From positions 30,299,917 to 30,363,916 of the forward strand of contig CM076848.1 of assembly GCA_039519185.1 (NCBI GenBank): DNA of 64,000 bases. Reading direction: 5' to 3'. This document shows positions 32,935 to 44,800 of this stretch, one piece after another. Origin of the DNA: Astragalus membranaceus (taxonomy: Eukaryota > Streptophyta > Magnoliopsida > Fabales > Fabaceae). Every line of letters starts with the position of its first letter. Within the stretch, counting starts at the first letter, position 1. A program made the position numbers and the translations under genes. The notes under the pieces were generated by a model. That model saw only the letters and a program-made list of their open reading frames with translations, searched no databases and had not been told where the DNA came from.

Positions 32935-34152
32935 CGATTTCTAAACCGAAAGGAAGTGGAGGTTTGGGGTTAAGAACTTGGAGCTCTTTAATATGTTGCT
33001 GCTCGCTAAGCGGAGGCGGTGGTTTTTTATTGACCCAGAAGCAATTTGGACTGACTCGTAGAAAGTGCGATATGGTGATTTGTCTTTCTAGAGTGTGTTC
33101 CCAGAGAGATTTGGTGGAGCTAATTATAAGAAGAGCGCCCTATGGTGGCGAGATATTTGTTCCCTAGGAGAGGTAACCTTTATTGGTTGTGGTAGGCGAT
33201 AGATTTAGTACAAGCTCCTGGTTGCATAACTAGATAGGTTTGCCTTCCCTCATGGCCCGCTTCCCAGAGTTGTATAATATATCTTCTCATCATAATGCCA
33301 TAGTAGCCAGTTGGGGGTTTGGCAAGGGAATGACAGAGTCTGGTTGTGGGATTGGGATGAGGACTTCAATGATCAGGAGCAGGTCGTGGTTCGTGACTTG
33401 GAAGCTACAGTTGCAGGGTTAATTTAGGCCTATGGTGGGAATGCAGGGTAGGTGGTGTTAGGCACCAAGTACAGTTGAAGGGTTCATGGTGAAACCCTAC
33501 TACAGTGTCTTGTTGGAGCTGGACTATTTTAATGAGGTGGACGTTGACTTTAGGAAGGCTATGAAGCGCCTTTGGGGGTGCGAAGTTCCCTCAAAAATTC
33601 ACATTTTGGGGTGGAGGTTTATCCAAGGGAGATTGGCTACTAGAGACATGTTGATTTGTTGAGGGATTATTGAGCCAGAGTTTATTGCTTCGTGCCCTTT
33701 ATGCTTTGAAACTGAAGAAACCGTAAGCCATGTGTTATTTGGCTGCAAGATTGCAACTAAGGTGTGGTATGTGGTTGCCGCTTGGCTAGGTGTCTTTGAT
33801 GTCTCTCATGTGGATCCCCTACAACACTTTTTGCAACATGGAGGATTCTTTTCGGGTAAAAAGAAGCATAAAACAAGGTATTTAATCTGGTTTGCTGACA
33901 CTTGTGTGTCATTTAGGGTGCTATAAATGATGTAGTTTTTAAGGGTTTAGCCGTAGATGGCACATCTTTGTTTAACCGTATTATGGTGATATCTTGGCAT
34001 TGGTTTAATGAGAGGGAGGTAAGGAATATGTATGTGTCCTTCGATTGCTGGCGTTCCTCCCCCTCAAATTGTATTAACTTGATTTGACAGATTTGTATGA
34101 GTTTGAGTATCCCTTGTACTCACGTGATATAATATATTTTGCTTATCAAAGA
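32935..34152 (+). pseudogene. LINE (L1-type) 3' fragment with zf-RVT region, dead
   Basis: The fragment starts near the GGLG-x-K-type motif after the reverse transcriptase (32955-33010). It continues in several frames to the zf-RVT region at 33585-33925 (WRFIQGRLATRDML, CPLCFETEETVSHVLFGC, then VWYVVAAWLG). Stops and frameshifts are frequent. The 3' end near 34140 reads TTTTGCTTATCAAAG, typical of plant LINE tails. There is no endonuclease or reverse transcriptase core, so it is 5' truncated. Confidence 0.8.
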
Positions 34153-35026
34153 AAACTTAGGAGAACCTCTTCTCGGTTATCATCTTTGGCTATAAATATA
34201 TGAGCAATGAAGAACAATCAAATACAATCTAAAATGTATTCAATAATTCATTTCACGTTCTTTAAATCTTAAAAATTTATTATGAAAATTTTGAGCTTTA
34301 AATCTGCACCCTCTCGTGTGAGAGTCATTGATATTGTATCTCAAGACCATATTTCATTGGTAACTTTGTAAAGACCGAATGAAGGACTAGTGTATTAAGG
34401 AATACAAGTGTTTGTATTTGTCTTAAGGGGCGTATTAAGGAATATGAGCGTATTAAGGAACACAAGTGTTTAAAATATGGTCACAAAAAAAAGTAAGTTT
34501 TTTCAAATTCTAAATACACTTTACGTTTAAAATATTTAAATTTTGTTGTTAGTGTATTAATTCTTACGTGAATCTTTTCAAACTTTTTTTTCAAAATGAT
34601 TCAAAGATGGGATTGACTTTCACACCAAAGTCTAATTATATTTTACTATCTTATGACTACGAGGAATGAAAAGTGTTTCAAGAAAATAAGTTTTTGATGT
34701 AGAAAAAAGAAAATGCTGAAATGTTATTGAATGTTTGTGTAAAATTTGTTTACACTTCAAGTGTATAGTTAGAAAACTCTCGTAGTATGATTTTCAATAT
34801 CAATCAAGTTATTTAAAAAAGGAAACTCCATTCTTAAAGATATCTTTAATTAAGGAACTTATAAGAAGACTCTAATTTCCACATATTACCTAATTTAAAG
34901 TTTCCACATATTACCTAATTTAAATGACGTAACTCATTATACTAAAAAAATGATATAAATAATGGGGTGACAACTAGAGTATATTGCAGAAAGCCAGAAA
35001 ACGTGTAAAAGAGAATCATATCATAT
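34153..35026. other. AT-rich spacer with short GTATTAAGGAA repeats
   Basis: At 34390-34470 the phrase GTATTAAGGAA(T/C)A recurs three times, and TTTCCACATATTACCTAATTT is repeated at 34876 and 34900. No gene seen. Confidence 0.5.
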
Positions 35027-35441
35027 CATATAATTAGGGGTCTTCAGTGGTTTGGGTAAATCCGAACCAAACCGCAATCCAATCCAAACCGAAGCATTTG
35101 GTTCGGGCAATTTTTTTGATTGGGCCAAATCCGATCCGATCCGTAAAGACCCGTTCTAATTCGGTTCGGGCAACGGATTTTCTAATTTAAACCCGCGGAC
35201 CCATTACCCGAACCGTATATTGTTCTCATTGTTCTCGTGTTAATTCATATATGTTAATTCATATTTATTAATCTGCTCTGTTCTAATTTATATGTCAATC
35301 TACTCTGTTCTAATTGTTCTAATGTTAATTCATACATGTTAATTCATATTTATTAATCTTCTCTGTTCTAATTTATATGTTAATCTGCTCTGTTCAATAT
35401 TTTATTTGTTCTGATCTGTTCTTGTATCCCCTTTTACAGAA

Positions 35442-36230
35442 ATGGAAAGTGGTAATCTGAGTATCAATCCTTCTCCCCAAGAACAAGAAGCTCCTCTAGG
35501 AGAGCAAGCAACAGAGGTTGTTCTAACAGAGTAAGTACTAGATGAAAAACCTCCAGCATCACAATCTGAGCTTCCAAAAAGAAAGCCTGCGAGGCCTCGT
35601 TCAAATGCTTGGAAACATTTCATAACACTACAAAAAAACTAGTCATTAGCGAGGGACAGTTCCCTCGCAAAATGACCTGATTCCCTCACTAATGGTCATT
35701 TGCGAGGGACTTAGCGAGGGACTGGTTCCCTCGCTAATTCCCTCCTCGCAAATGGGATTAGCGAGGGAAGTTGGATCCCTCGCTAATTAGCGAGGGACTG
35801 GTTCCCTCGCTAATTCCCTCCTCGCAAATGGGATTAGCGAGGGAAGTTGGATCCCTCGCTAATTAGCGAGGGACTATGCCGTCGCTAGTTCCCTCGCTAA
35901 TGATTGCAGCTCTTCAGGTGATGGGACTCAGTTGCAGGGGTTGGTAAATGCGCAGGAATTAGCGACGGCTTTTTCCCTCGCTAATTCCCTCGCTAAGTCC
36001 CTCGCTAATTCCCTCGCTAATGACTGCAGTTTTCAAAAAAAAAATGACACGTGTCCAGTGCTGAATGGCTTGTTTTTTTTATATATATTAATTAATGAAT
36101 ATTATATTATATTATTAATTTTGTGGTGATGTGTGGTGGTGGTGGTGGTGGCGTGGTGGTGGTGTGGTGGTGGTGGTGGCGTGGTGGTGGTGATGGGTGG
36201 TTTAGAGTAGAGAGAAGGAGAAGAGTAAGG

Positions 36231-36307
<77 letters not shown>

Positions 36308-38865
36308 GAGAGAGAGAGAGAGAAGAGTGAGAGTGGTGGTGGTGGGGTGGTGGGTTGGTGGTGGTGAAGAGTAAGAGAGAGTGAGTGAGAGTGGTAGGAG
36401 GTATGTGGTGGTGGTGGTGTTGGAAGAGTGAAGAGAGAAGAAGAGTGTGAGAGGAGGTGGTGATGATGGTGGTGGTGGTGGTGTTGGAAGAGTGAAGAGA
36501 GAAGAAGGGTGTGAGAGGAAGTGGAAGGGGGAATAGGAAGGGAAGAGGAATGGTGAAGAGTGAGTGAGTGAGAAAGAAGAGTGAGGGTGTAAACGGATAT
36601 AAAGGAAAAAAGAAAAAAATTTGCGAGGGAATTAGCGAGGGAACTGTCTCATCATCTGAAAAGTTAACGTTAGCGAGGGAATTAGCGAGGGAACTGTCCC
36701 TCGCTAATTTCTGCACCTTTACCAACCCCTGCGCTGAGTCCCATCATCTGAAAAAGCAAAATTTAGCGAGGGAATTAGCGAGGGCAGTCATTAGCGAGGG
36801 ACAGTTCCCTCGCTAATTCCCTCGCTAATGACAAAAAAATTGACAGCTCTATGCCCTCGCTAATTCCCTCGCTAATGACTGTTTTTGCGAGGGACAACAA
36901 GTCCCTCGCTAATGTCCGTCGCTAATCAGTGTTTTTTTTTGTAGTGTAAGAGAGAAGGACAGCGCTATCTGTAAGTACTGTAAGAAAACATATAGAGCAA
37001 ATAGTGGTACTCATGGAACTAGTAACATGCTAAAACATTCAAAAAAATGTTTGAAAAACCCATATAGGAATGTTGATAAGAAACAAAAGACACTTGCTCT
37101 TGGAAATGAATGTGAAGATGAGCCTAATAGTGTTAGCTTCACACTTGTTGAGTTCAATCAAGAGAAAACTCGTGTCTCACTTGCAAAGATGATAATTATA
37201 GATGAACTTTCCTTTAAGTTTGTTGAAAATGAAGGGTTTAGACTATTCATGGGTGAAGCTCAGCCTAGATTTAAAATTCCATCTCGTATCAGTGTTGCTA
37301 GGCACTGCATTCAATTATATAACATTGAGAAGGATAAATTAAAATGCATTTTGTCTACAAATAAACAAATGGTTTCATTCACCACAGATACTTGGACCTC
37401 AATCCAAAACATGAATTACATGTGTGTAACCGGTCATTATATTGATGAGGGGTGGGAATTGAGGAAGAAAATATTGTATTTTGGTCTGATTGCTGGCCAT
37501 AAGGGTGAAACGATAGGGATAAGCTTAGAGGGTTGCATGAAAGAATGGGGGATCAAAAACATTGGTTGTGTGACTGTCGATAATGCAAGTTCTAACAATG
37601 TGGCTATTTCATATGTAACTAGAGGCATGAGTGTGTGGAATGGTCATACTTTGTTAAATGGAGAGTTCATGCATATGAGGTGTGCTGCCCATATTTTAAA
37701 CCTGATTGTACATGATGGAATGAAGGAAATTGATCCATCAATTGCTAGGATAAGGGCTGCTTGTAAGTTTGTAAAGGTTTCTCCTAGTAGATTAGCTACT
37801 TTTAAGAAGTGTGCACATGTTGTAAGTGTTCCTAGTCAGGCAAGGATAATACTTGATTGTCAAACTAGATGGAATTCCACCTACTTAATGTTAGAGGTTG
37901 CTGAGAAATATGAACAAGCTTTCTATCGCGTTGAATATGATGATGCTGCATACATGAACACCCTTGTTAGTGAATCAGGTGGATGTCCTAATCAATCTGA
38001 TTGGAATCGTGCTCGTGTGTTTTTGAAGTTTTTAAAGATATTTTATGATGCAACATTGTCTTTTTCCGGGTCATTGCATGTCACTGCTAATAATTTCTTC
38101 AAGCAATTGGTTGATATTCAGAAAGCACTGGGAAAGTGGAGGATGAGTGATGAGGTAGTGTTGCAAAAGATTACAGCAAACATGCAAGTAAAGTTCAACA
38201 AATATTGGGAAAGTGGTATGATAAACTACTTGTTGTTTGTGGCTGTTTTTCTTGATCCCCGCTATAAGTTTGACTATATCGAATTTTGTTTTAGTCGGAT
38301 GTATGATGAAAAGAAGTGTAAGGAGATGATGACTAAATTAAAAGATATTGTCAATAAATTGTTTGAGCATTACATGGTAGTGTATCCTATTTCTGTTGAA
38401 AATACTGGTTCTAGTACCTTGGCTTCAAACATTTCTTCTGGTTGTAAAGTGGGGAATCAAGAGGAAGAGGAGGATTGGGATGGTCAATTTAGATCAAAGA
38501 TGAAGAAAAAGCAAGGTGAGGTGCAAAGAAATGAGTTGGAAAGGTATTTGGAGGATGGTGTTGAGGAAACTTCTCTTACATTTGACATTTTGAATTGGTG
38601 GAAAGGTAAGACAAGCAAATATCATGTTCTTTCCTACATGGCAAAAGATATATTAGCCATTCCGGTATCCACTGTATCATCTGAATCTGCATTTAGCACC
38701 GGAGGGCGGGTTCTTGACTCATTTCGTAGTTCTTTGAGCCCTTCTACTGTCCAAGCTTTAATTTGTACTCAAAATTGGATAAAATCTCCAAAGGTGATTG
38801 ATTTAGAAGCTGAATTGGAAGAAGTGCAGAGACTTGAAGCAGGTATTAATTTCGTAGTTCTTTGA
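35442..38865 (+). pseudogene. hAT transposase, split by a CACTA insertion
   Basis: ATG at 35442 follows an acceptor-like TTTTACAG. The N-terminal exon reads to a nonsense codon at 35532, then continues PKRKPARPRSNAWKHF up to the insertion at 35626. Past 36946 the BED zinc finger continues (ICKYCKKTYRANSG, then HGTSNMLKHSKKC), and without the insert the frame is continuous. From 37027 a 612-codon frame carries the RNase H-like core (FTTDTWTSIQNMNYMCVTGH, VDNASSNNVA, RCAAHILNLIV) and the C-terminal dimerisation domain (ILAIPVSTVSSESAFSTGGR, then RSSLSP). Only the nonsense codon and the insertion appear to break it, so the bulk of the protein is well kept. Confidence 0.9.
35626..36946. mobile_element. 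CACTA-4: small non-autonomous CACTA in the hAT BED finger
   Basis: Ends CACTACAAAAAAACTAG at 35626 and complement CACTACAAAAAAAAACACTG at 36946. TAA is duplicated at 35623-35625 and 36947-36949. Subterminal repeats are TTAGCGAGGGA and its complement, dense at 35640-36030 and 36620-36925. The interior holds GGTGGT and a (GA)n tract (about 36237-36300), with no transposase. It belongs to a third CACTA repeat family, shared with 55060-55619. Confidence 0.93.
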
Positions 38866-39049
38866 GTCCTTCACTGGTTTTAATTCTATTGTATTTTATA
38901 TTTGTTTATAATATGAATATCAATGTAAATTTCTATTGTATGCTAATAAGATTGTTGTGGTTGTGTCTGAAATTTCAGAATTATTGGCTGCAACAACGGG
39001 CTAGAAGCAGGCTGCAACAACTGGCTGAAATTTCAGAATCATTGTTTAT

Positions 39050-39350
39050 TAAAAGGGTGCCTTGTGTTATGCTGGATTTTGTGTTATACTGTTATTCCAG
39101 TATCAGTATTTGGATTTTGTGTTATTCTGCATTCCAGTATCTGTATCTGGATTTTGTGTTATTCTGTTATTCCAGTATCTATATCTGGATTTTGTGTTAT
39201 TCTGTATTCCAGTATTTGTTATTCCAGTATCTGTAATGCTACTATTTTGTTGTTCCAGGATTTTGTGTTAGAAGGCTGCCTTGTTTATTCCAGGATTTTG
39301 CATTAGAAATGCTACTGTTTTGTTATTCCAGGATTTTGTGTTAGAAGGCT
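39050..39350 (+). repeat. Tandem repeats with TTTTGTGTTATTCTG core
   Basis: Four to five imperfect units of about 40 bases (CCAGTATCTGTATCTGGATTTTGTG type) and two units of GGATTTTGTGTTAGAAGGCTGCC. They lie between the hAT transposase stop and the right end. Confidence 0.7.
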
Positions 39351-39614
39351 GCCTTGTTTATTAGAAACTTTTTAATTAATGCTACCATATTTAATTTACC
39401 ATATGATTAAGTAGCTAGTTCCAGGGATTATTTCATTTTTGACCCGCGAGCCCAGTCCGAACCAACCCATTCAATATCGGATTGGTTTGGTTCGAATTTT
39501 ATAGTAAACAACTCAAAATCCAACCCAACCCAAACCGATTAAATTTGATTGGTTCGGATAACGGATTTAGTCAAAATCCATCCAAACCAACCCGTGAACA
39601 CCCCAACATATAAT

Positions 39615-39949
39615 CATAATGAAGAAAACCTTGAGTGTTTTTGTTTGATGTTGGCATGTAATTGCAAAGGGAACACAAAAACAAGGATGGTTTGTTATAT
39701 TTTTTACCTCTCTCCTGAGTCCTGACAATACTTTTATAGTTAAAACTAAATCGATAGAATGAGAGGGTAGAAAAGCCAAAATAGTTGAAAAATGTCAAGA
39801 CGAGTTAATTAACATGCTTGTGAGTTAAAAATCTATTTAAGAGGAAAACTTCAATTTAATCTCTAAACTATCGGTCTCTCTTATTTAACCCCTCAATATA
39901 AAAATATAATAAATATTCTATAAACTAATAATCATTAATTTAAACTCCC
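39615..39949. other. Spacer between hAT and the first SINE upstream of BRI1
   Basis: AT-rich, no gene. Segments such as TCTCTAAACTATCGGTCTCTC resemble MULE-type termini, but no partner end was established. Confidence 0.4.
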
Positions 39950-39960
39950 AGTTACTTTCT

Positions 39961-40172
39961 TTTTTGGTTACTATATTATTGGTGCGTAGTTTTCACCGGC
40001 TTTGCCGACTAATCTACGCCGAGAAACATGGCTGGCCACCAGTACCCGGCTTTGTCGGCCTGTGTGGCTCTCCCTTCCCAACAGAGTTTTAATTTGCCAC
40101 ACCCAAGATTCGAATCCGAGACCTTGGAGTAGGATCCAAGCCTAGTTACCACTTGGACCAACCCATGTTGGT
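39961..40172 (-). mobile_element. tRNA-derived SINE (family S2), full length
   Basis: A poly-T at 39961 (the tail read on the other strand) and an 11-base duplication AGTTACTTTCT at 39950-39960 and 40173-40183. On the minus strand it starts with GGTCCAAGTGGTAACTAGG (box A like) and contains GGATTCGAATC (box B like). It lies 1.6 kb upstream of BRI1. Confidence 0.92.
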
Positions 40173-40525
40173 AGTTACTTTCTAAACAGGAGAAAGTGAA
40201 TAATTAAGGACTAAATTAATAAATTTAAAATAATTTAAGAAATTATTTATTGTATTTTTATACTTTAGAGATAAAATTAGAGAGAAAGTGATAATTAAAA
40301 GACAAACTTGAATGTTTACTCTCTATTTAATCAATAGCTAGAATCTCAATTAATTGATAGCGATAGATGAGTCCTTCCATCGCACGTACGCGGGAAGGTA
40401 TAGTCCATTTTAGAGAGAGAAACGGAAAGGTAATCCTTACCAATTAGATTCATCTCTCTCTCAAGTTTTAACTCTAAAATCTCATCTCTAATTTTCATTA
40501 CTACCAATTAGATTCATCTCACTAA

Positions 40526-40662
40526 TCCCAAGTAGGTAGCTCAATTGGCAAGCTAAGAGATATCAAAGGAGTTAATCAAAAGAGTGCAAGAAGGAGATCT
40601 CGAATTCAAACTTCGAAAACTAACATTCCTCCACCCCTACTAACATTGCTTATTAAAAAAAA
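40526..40662 (+). mobile_element. tRNA-derived SINE (family S3)
   Basis: A 137-base unit with GTAGCTCAATTGGCAAG (box A like), GATCTCGAATTCAAAC (box B like) and an A-rich tail. It is flanked by the 12-base duplication TCATCTCACTAA at 40514-40525 and 40663-40674. Confidence 0.9.
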
Positions 40663-40674
40663 TCATCTCACTAA

Positions 40675-41570
40675 CTTTTGGGTAGTCCTTCCCAAATGAT
40701 TTTTTTGTTTGCCTATCAAAGTCGTTTGGAATAACAACCATTAAAATGACATTTCCATGATAATGTTAAATTTCAAATGCATTCATCTGCATGATTTAAT
40801 TGAATTATGTACTTATTTATTAACGTGTTTAGTAAATGATCATTAACAAAGTGTTTCCTAATATTAATTTTGAATGAATTGAGTTTATGAAATTAAATAA
40901 AGGGTAAATTAAACATAAAACAAGTTATATTTGTATATAGAGTTAAAACTTGGTGGAAATTTTAAACCTTAGTTTTAAGTTGGGTCAACAATTTTTTTTT
41001 TGAACTTTTTATTTTGACAAAAAAAAAGCTTAAATATATGCTAAATTTTGACTTTTTATTTTATTTTAAAATCAATTTTATCACTAACAAAACATAATTT
41101 AAAGATGCATTTAATGATACTATTAAGTGTATTTTTCTTCTCATTTAATACTTCAATTTACCATTAGAAAATTTATTTATTACCACCATCGTTACGTTTT
41201 GTTTGAAGTAATTCGGTCAAGCTTTCTCTAATATAGATTAGTCACCCTCATAGTCTGTGAATAATACACACTTCTAGTTACCGTATTATTGGTGCGCACT
41301 ATCTACTAACTTTATCGGTGATTAATGTATACACACTAATAATAATAAAGAAAAAATTGGTGTCAAAAAAAAAATAATGAAAAAAAGTTTTGCAAAGAAG
41401 AAAAATGAAATGAATTTGTAGCTTTATGGGTGTAAAAACAATTAAGAGAAGTAAATGAAAAAATAAAAGAGAAAGATTAAATTAAATTAAAGAAGAGAGT
41501 ATTACGGAATAGATAGAGAGAGAGTCACATGGGATGTGAGCAACAGCTAGCTGTGTCCATTCTTCAACTT
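40675..41570. other. BRI1 distal upstream region, AT-rich
   Basis: No gene. A decayed S2-family SINE fragment (TATTATTGGTGCGCACTA) lies at about 41276-41330. GAGA repeats occur just before the probable promoter at about 41512-41525. Confidence 0.5.
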
Positions 41571-41580
41571 GATAAATACC
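41571..41580 (+). promoter_or_regulatory. Candidate TATA box of BRI1
   Basis: GATAAATACC lies about 230 bases before the start codon and is followed by a TC-rich stretch (41581-41700) typical of plant 5' untranslated leaders. Confidence 0.5.
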
Positions 41581-41800
41581 CTTCTATCCTTCCTTATTCC
41601 GGCTTTTGACTCTCCTTTTCTCTCTGTAATCTTCACTTCTCTCTCTTTCTCGTTTCTGAACCAGAGCTTCCAAGCTCTCTCTCTTTCTCTCTCTAATGGC
41701 AGACCTCATATCCTAAACACAACCCAACCATACAGTCATAAACAGAGAGTCTCTCATCACTCACTCAGTTTCCAATCACTTTCTTCTTATCTGACAAAAA

Positions 41801-44800
41801 ATGAAACCCCTCCTGTTCCTGCTCCTGCTTCTGTTTCTTCACCCATACTGGTCTGCTTCTTACAGAGACCCAACAACACAACTAATCAGCTTCAAAGCTA
41901 GTCTCCCAAACCCATCTCTTCTTCAAAACTGGCTCCTAAACCAAAATCCATGTTCATTCACTGGCATCACCTGCAACCAAACCACCGTAACTTCCATAGA
42001 CCTTACCTCTATACCCCTAAACACAAACCTCACCGTTATCGCCACCTACCTTCTCACCCTCGACCACCTTCAACTCCTTATCCTTAAATCCACTAACCTC
42101 ACTTCCTCTCCCATTCACACTTCCAAGTGCAGTTCATCACTCACCGCTTTAGATCTATCACAAAACACTTTGTCTGGTTCGTTTTCTGACTTGTCCTTTC
42201 TTCCTTCTTGTTCCGCTCTTCAATCTCTTAACCTTTCTAATAACCTCCTTGAATTTGATTCTCCACGGTGGAAGCTTAGCTCCGGTCTCCGTGTTGTTGA
42301 CGTTTCTTATAACAAGATTTCTGGTCCCGGTGTTTTTCCTTGGATCTTCACCTCTGGTTTGCAGTACTTGGCTTTGAAAGGGAATAAAATCACCGGTCAA
42401 ATAGATTTCTCCGGTTCCACCACTCTCCGGTACTTGGACCTTTCATCCAACAACTTCTCCGTTTCCATTCCTTCCTTCGGCGACTGCTCAGCTCTTCAAC
42501 ACCTTGACCTCTCTGCCAACAAGTACTTCGGCGACATTGCACACACTCTTTCCCCTTGTAAGAACCTCCTTCACCTCAACCTTTCCGGTAACCAGTTCAC
42601 CGGTCCGGTTCCACCACTTCCCACCGGTTCCCTGCAGTTCCTTTACCTCGCCGCTAACCACTTCGCCGGCTATATTCCAGCACGCCTTGCCGACCTCTGC
42701 TCCACCTTAGTCGAACTTGATCTCTCCTCCAATAACCTCACCGGCGCCATCCCCGGCGAGTTCAGCTCCTGCACCTCCTTGAAATCCTTCGACATATCAA
42801 GCAACAAATTCGCAGGGGAACTTCCAATGGAAGTTTTAACAGAGATGAGCAGCCTGAGGGACCTCGCGGTGGCCTTCAACACCTACGTCGGTCCGTTACC
42901 GGAGTCACTGTCGAAGCTCACGAGTTTGGAATCTCTGGATCTAAGCTCTAACCGTTTCGCCGGCTCAATCCCTAGATGGCTGTGCGAAACTCCCGTGGGG
43001 AATAATTTGAAGGAACTATACCTCCAGAATAACGGTTTCACGGGTTTTATTCCACCAACGCTCAGCAACTGTTCTAACCTCGTTGCACTTGATTTAAGTT
43101 TCAACTACCTCACGGGAACCATACCTCCAAGTCTAGGGTCACTTTCGAAGCTCAAGGATTTAATCATGTGGCTTAACCAACTTCACGGGGAAATTCCTCA
43201 AGAGCTTAAAAACATGCAGAGCCTCGAGAATTTGATTCTGGATTTCAACGAGTTGACCGGAAGTATTCCCTCAGGGTTAATGAACTGCAACAAGCTCAAT
43301 TGGATCTCGCTTTCGAATAACAGGCTCAGCGGCGAGATTCCCGCTTGGATTGGAAGGCTTTCTAATCTGGCAATACTCAAGCTCAGCAATAACTCTTTCT
43401 CCGGGAAGATTCCGCCGGAGCTCGGTGATTGTCCTAGTTTGATATGGTTGGATCTGAACACAAACTTACTTACAGGACCAATACCTCCAGAGCTTTTCAA
43501 ACAATCCGGTAAAATCGCTGTTAATTTCATTAGTGGGAAAACTTATGTTTATATCAAGAATGATGGTAGCAAAGAGTGTCATGGGGCGGGGAATTTGCTT
43601 GAATTTGCGGGGATTAGTCAGCAGCAGTTGAACAGAATTTCTACAAGGAACCCTTGTAATTTTACTAGAGTTTATGGAGGTAAGCTTCAGCCAACGTTTA
43701 ACCATAATGGTTCAATGATCTTTTTGGATATTTCGCATAATATGTTGACTGGTACTATTCCTAAGGAAATTGGGGAAATGTACTATCTCTACATTTTGCA
43801 TTTGGGTCATAATAACATTTCTGGAAATATTCCACAAGAGCTTAGTAAAATGAAGAATCTCAATATCCTTGACCTTTCCGGTAATGCACTTCAAGGCCAA
43901 ATTCCACAAGCCTTGGCTGGACTTTCCTTGCTTACTGAGATTGACTTGTCCAATAATATGCTCTCCGGATTGATTCCTGAGTCTGGTCAATTCGATACGT
44001 TTCCGGCTGCTAAGTTCCAGAACAACGCTGGTCTCTGTGGGGTTCCTCTTCCTCCATGTGCGACAAACACCGGAGCGAGCGCAGATGCACAGCATCAGAA
44101 GTCTCATAGGAGACAGGCATCTCTTGCTGGGAGTGTCGCCATGGGATTGCTTTTCGCACTTTTCTGTGTTGTTGGTTTGATTATTATTGCTGTTGAGACC
44201 AGAAAGAGGAGGAAGAAGAAGGAGGCTGCTATTGAAGGCTACATTGACAACAATGGTAATTCGCATTCTGGCAATGGCAATGGTATCAGCTGGAAACTAA
44301 CCAGTGCCCGTGAAGCACTTAGCATCAACCTCGCGACGTTTGAGAAGCCTCTAAGGAAGCTTACTTTTGCTGACCTTCTCGAGGCTACCAATGGCTTTCA
44401 CAATGACAGTCTCATCGGTTCCGGAGGTTTTGGCGACGTGTACAAGGCTCAGTTGAAGGATGGTAGCATTGTAGCCATCAAGAAACTGATACATGTTAGT
44501 GGACAGGGGGATAGGGAATTCACTGCTGAGATGGAAACAATTGGGAAAATCAAGCACAGGAATCTGGTTCCTCTACTGGGCTACTGCAAGGTTGGGGAAG
44601 AAAGACTGTTGGTTTATGAGTACATGAAATATGGAAGTCTAGATGATGTTCTGCGCGACCCGAAGAAAGCCGGGATCAAGATGAACTGGTCAGTGAGGAG
44701 AAAGGTTGCAATTGGAGCTGCTAGAGGATTGGCTTTTCTTCACCACAACTGTATCCCCCACATCATTCACAGAGACATGAAATCAAGCAATGTGTTGCTT

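Larger units (their letters stand above)
35035..39606 (+). mobile_element. hAT transposon with 8-base target duplication
   Basis: Ends TAGGGGTCTTCAGTGG (35035) and, in complement, TTGGGGTGTTCACGGG (39606) are imperfect inverted repeats of hAT type. The 8-mer CATATAAT is exact at 35027-35034 and 39607-39614. Subterminal stretches rich in AACCCGAACC/GGTTCGGG follow both ends. It encodes one hAT transposase, broken by a stop and by a nested CACTA element. Confidence 0.93.

Noticed and set aside
36123..36725. Long Ser/Leu/His/Thr-rich and Arg/Glu-rich frames on both strands
   Set aside because: They are translations of GGT, GAGA and related low-complexity repeats inside CACTA-4; no protein-like composition or known motif.
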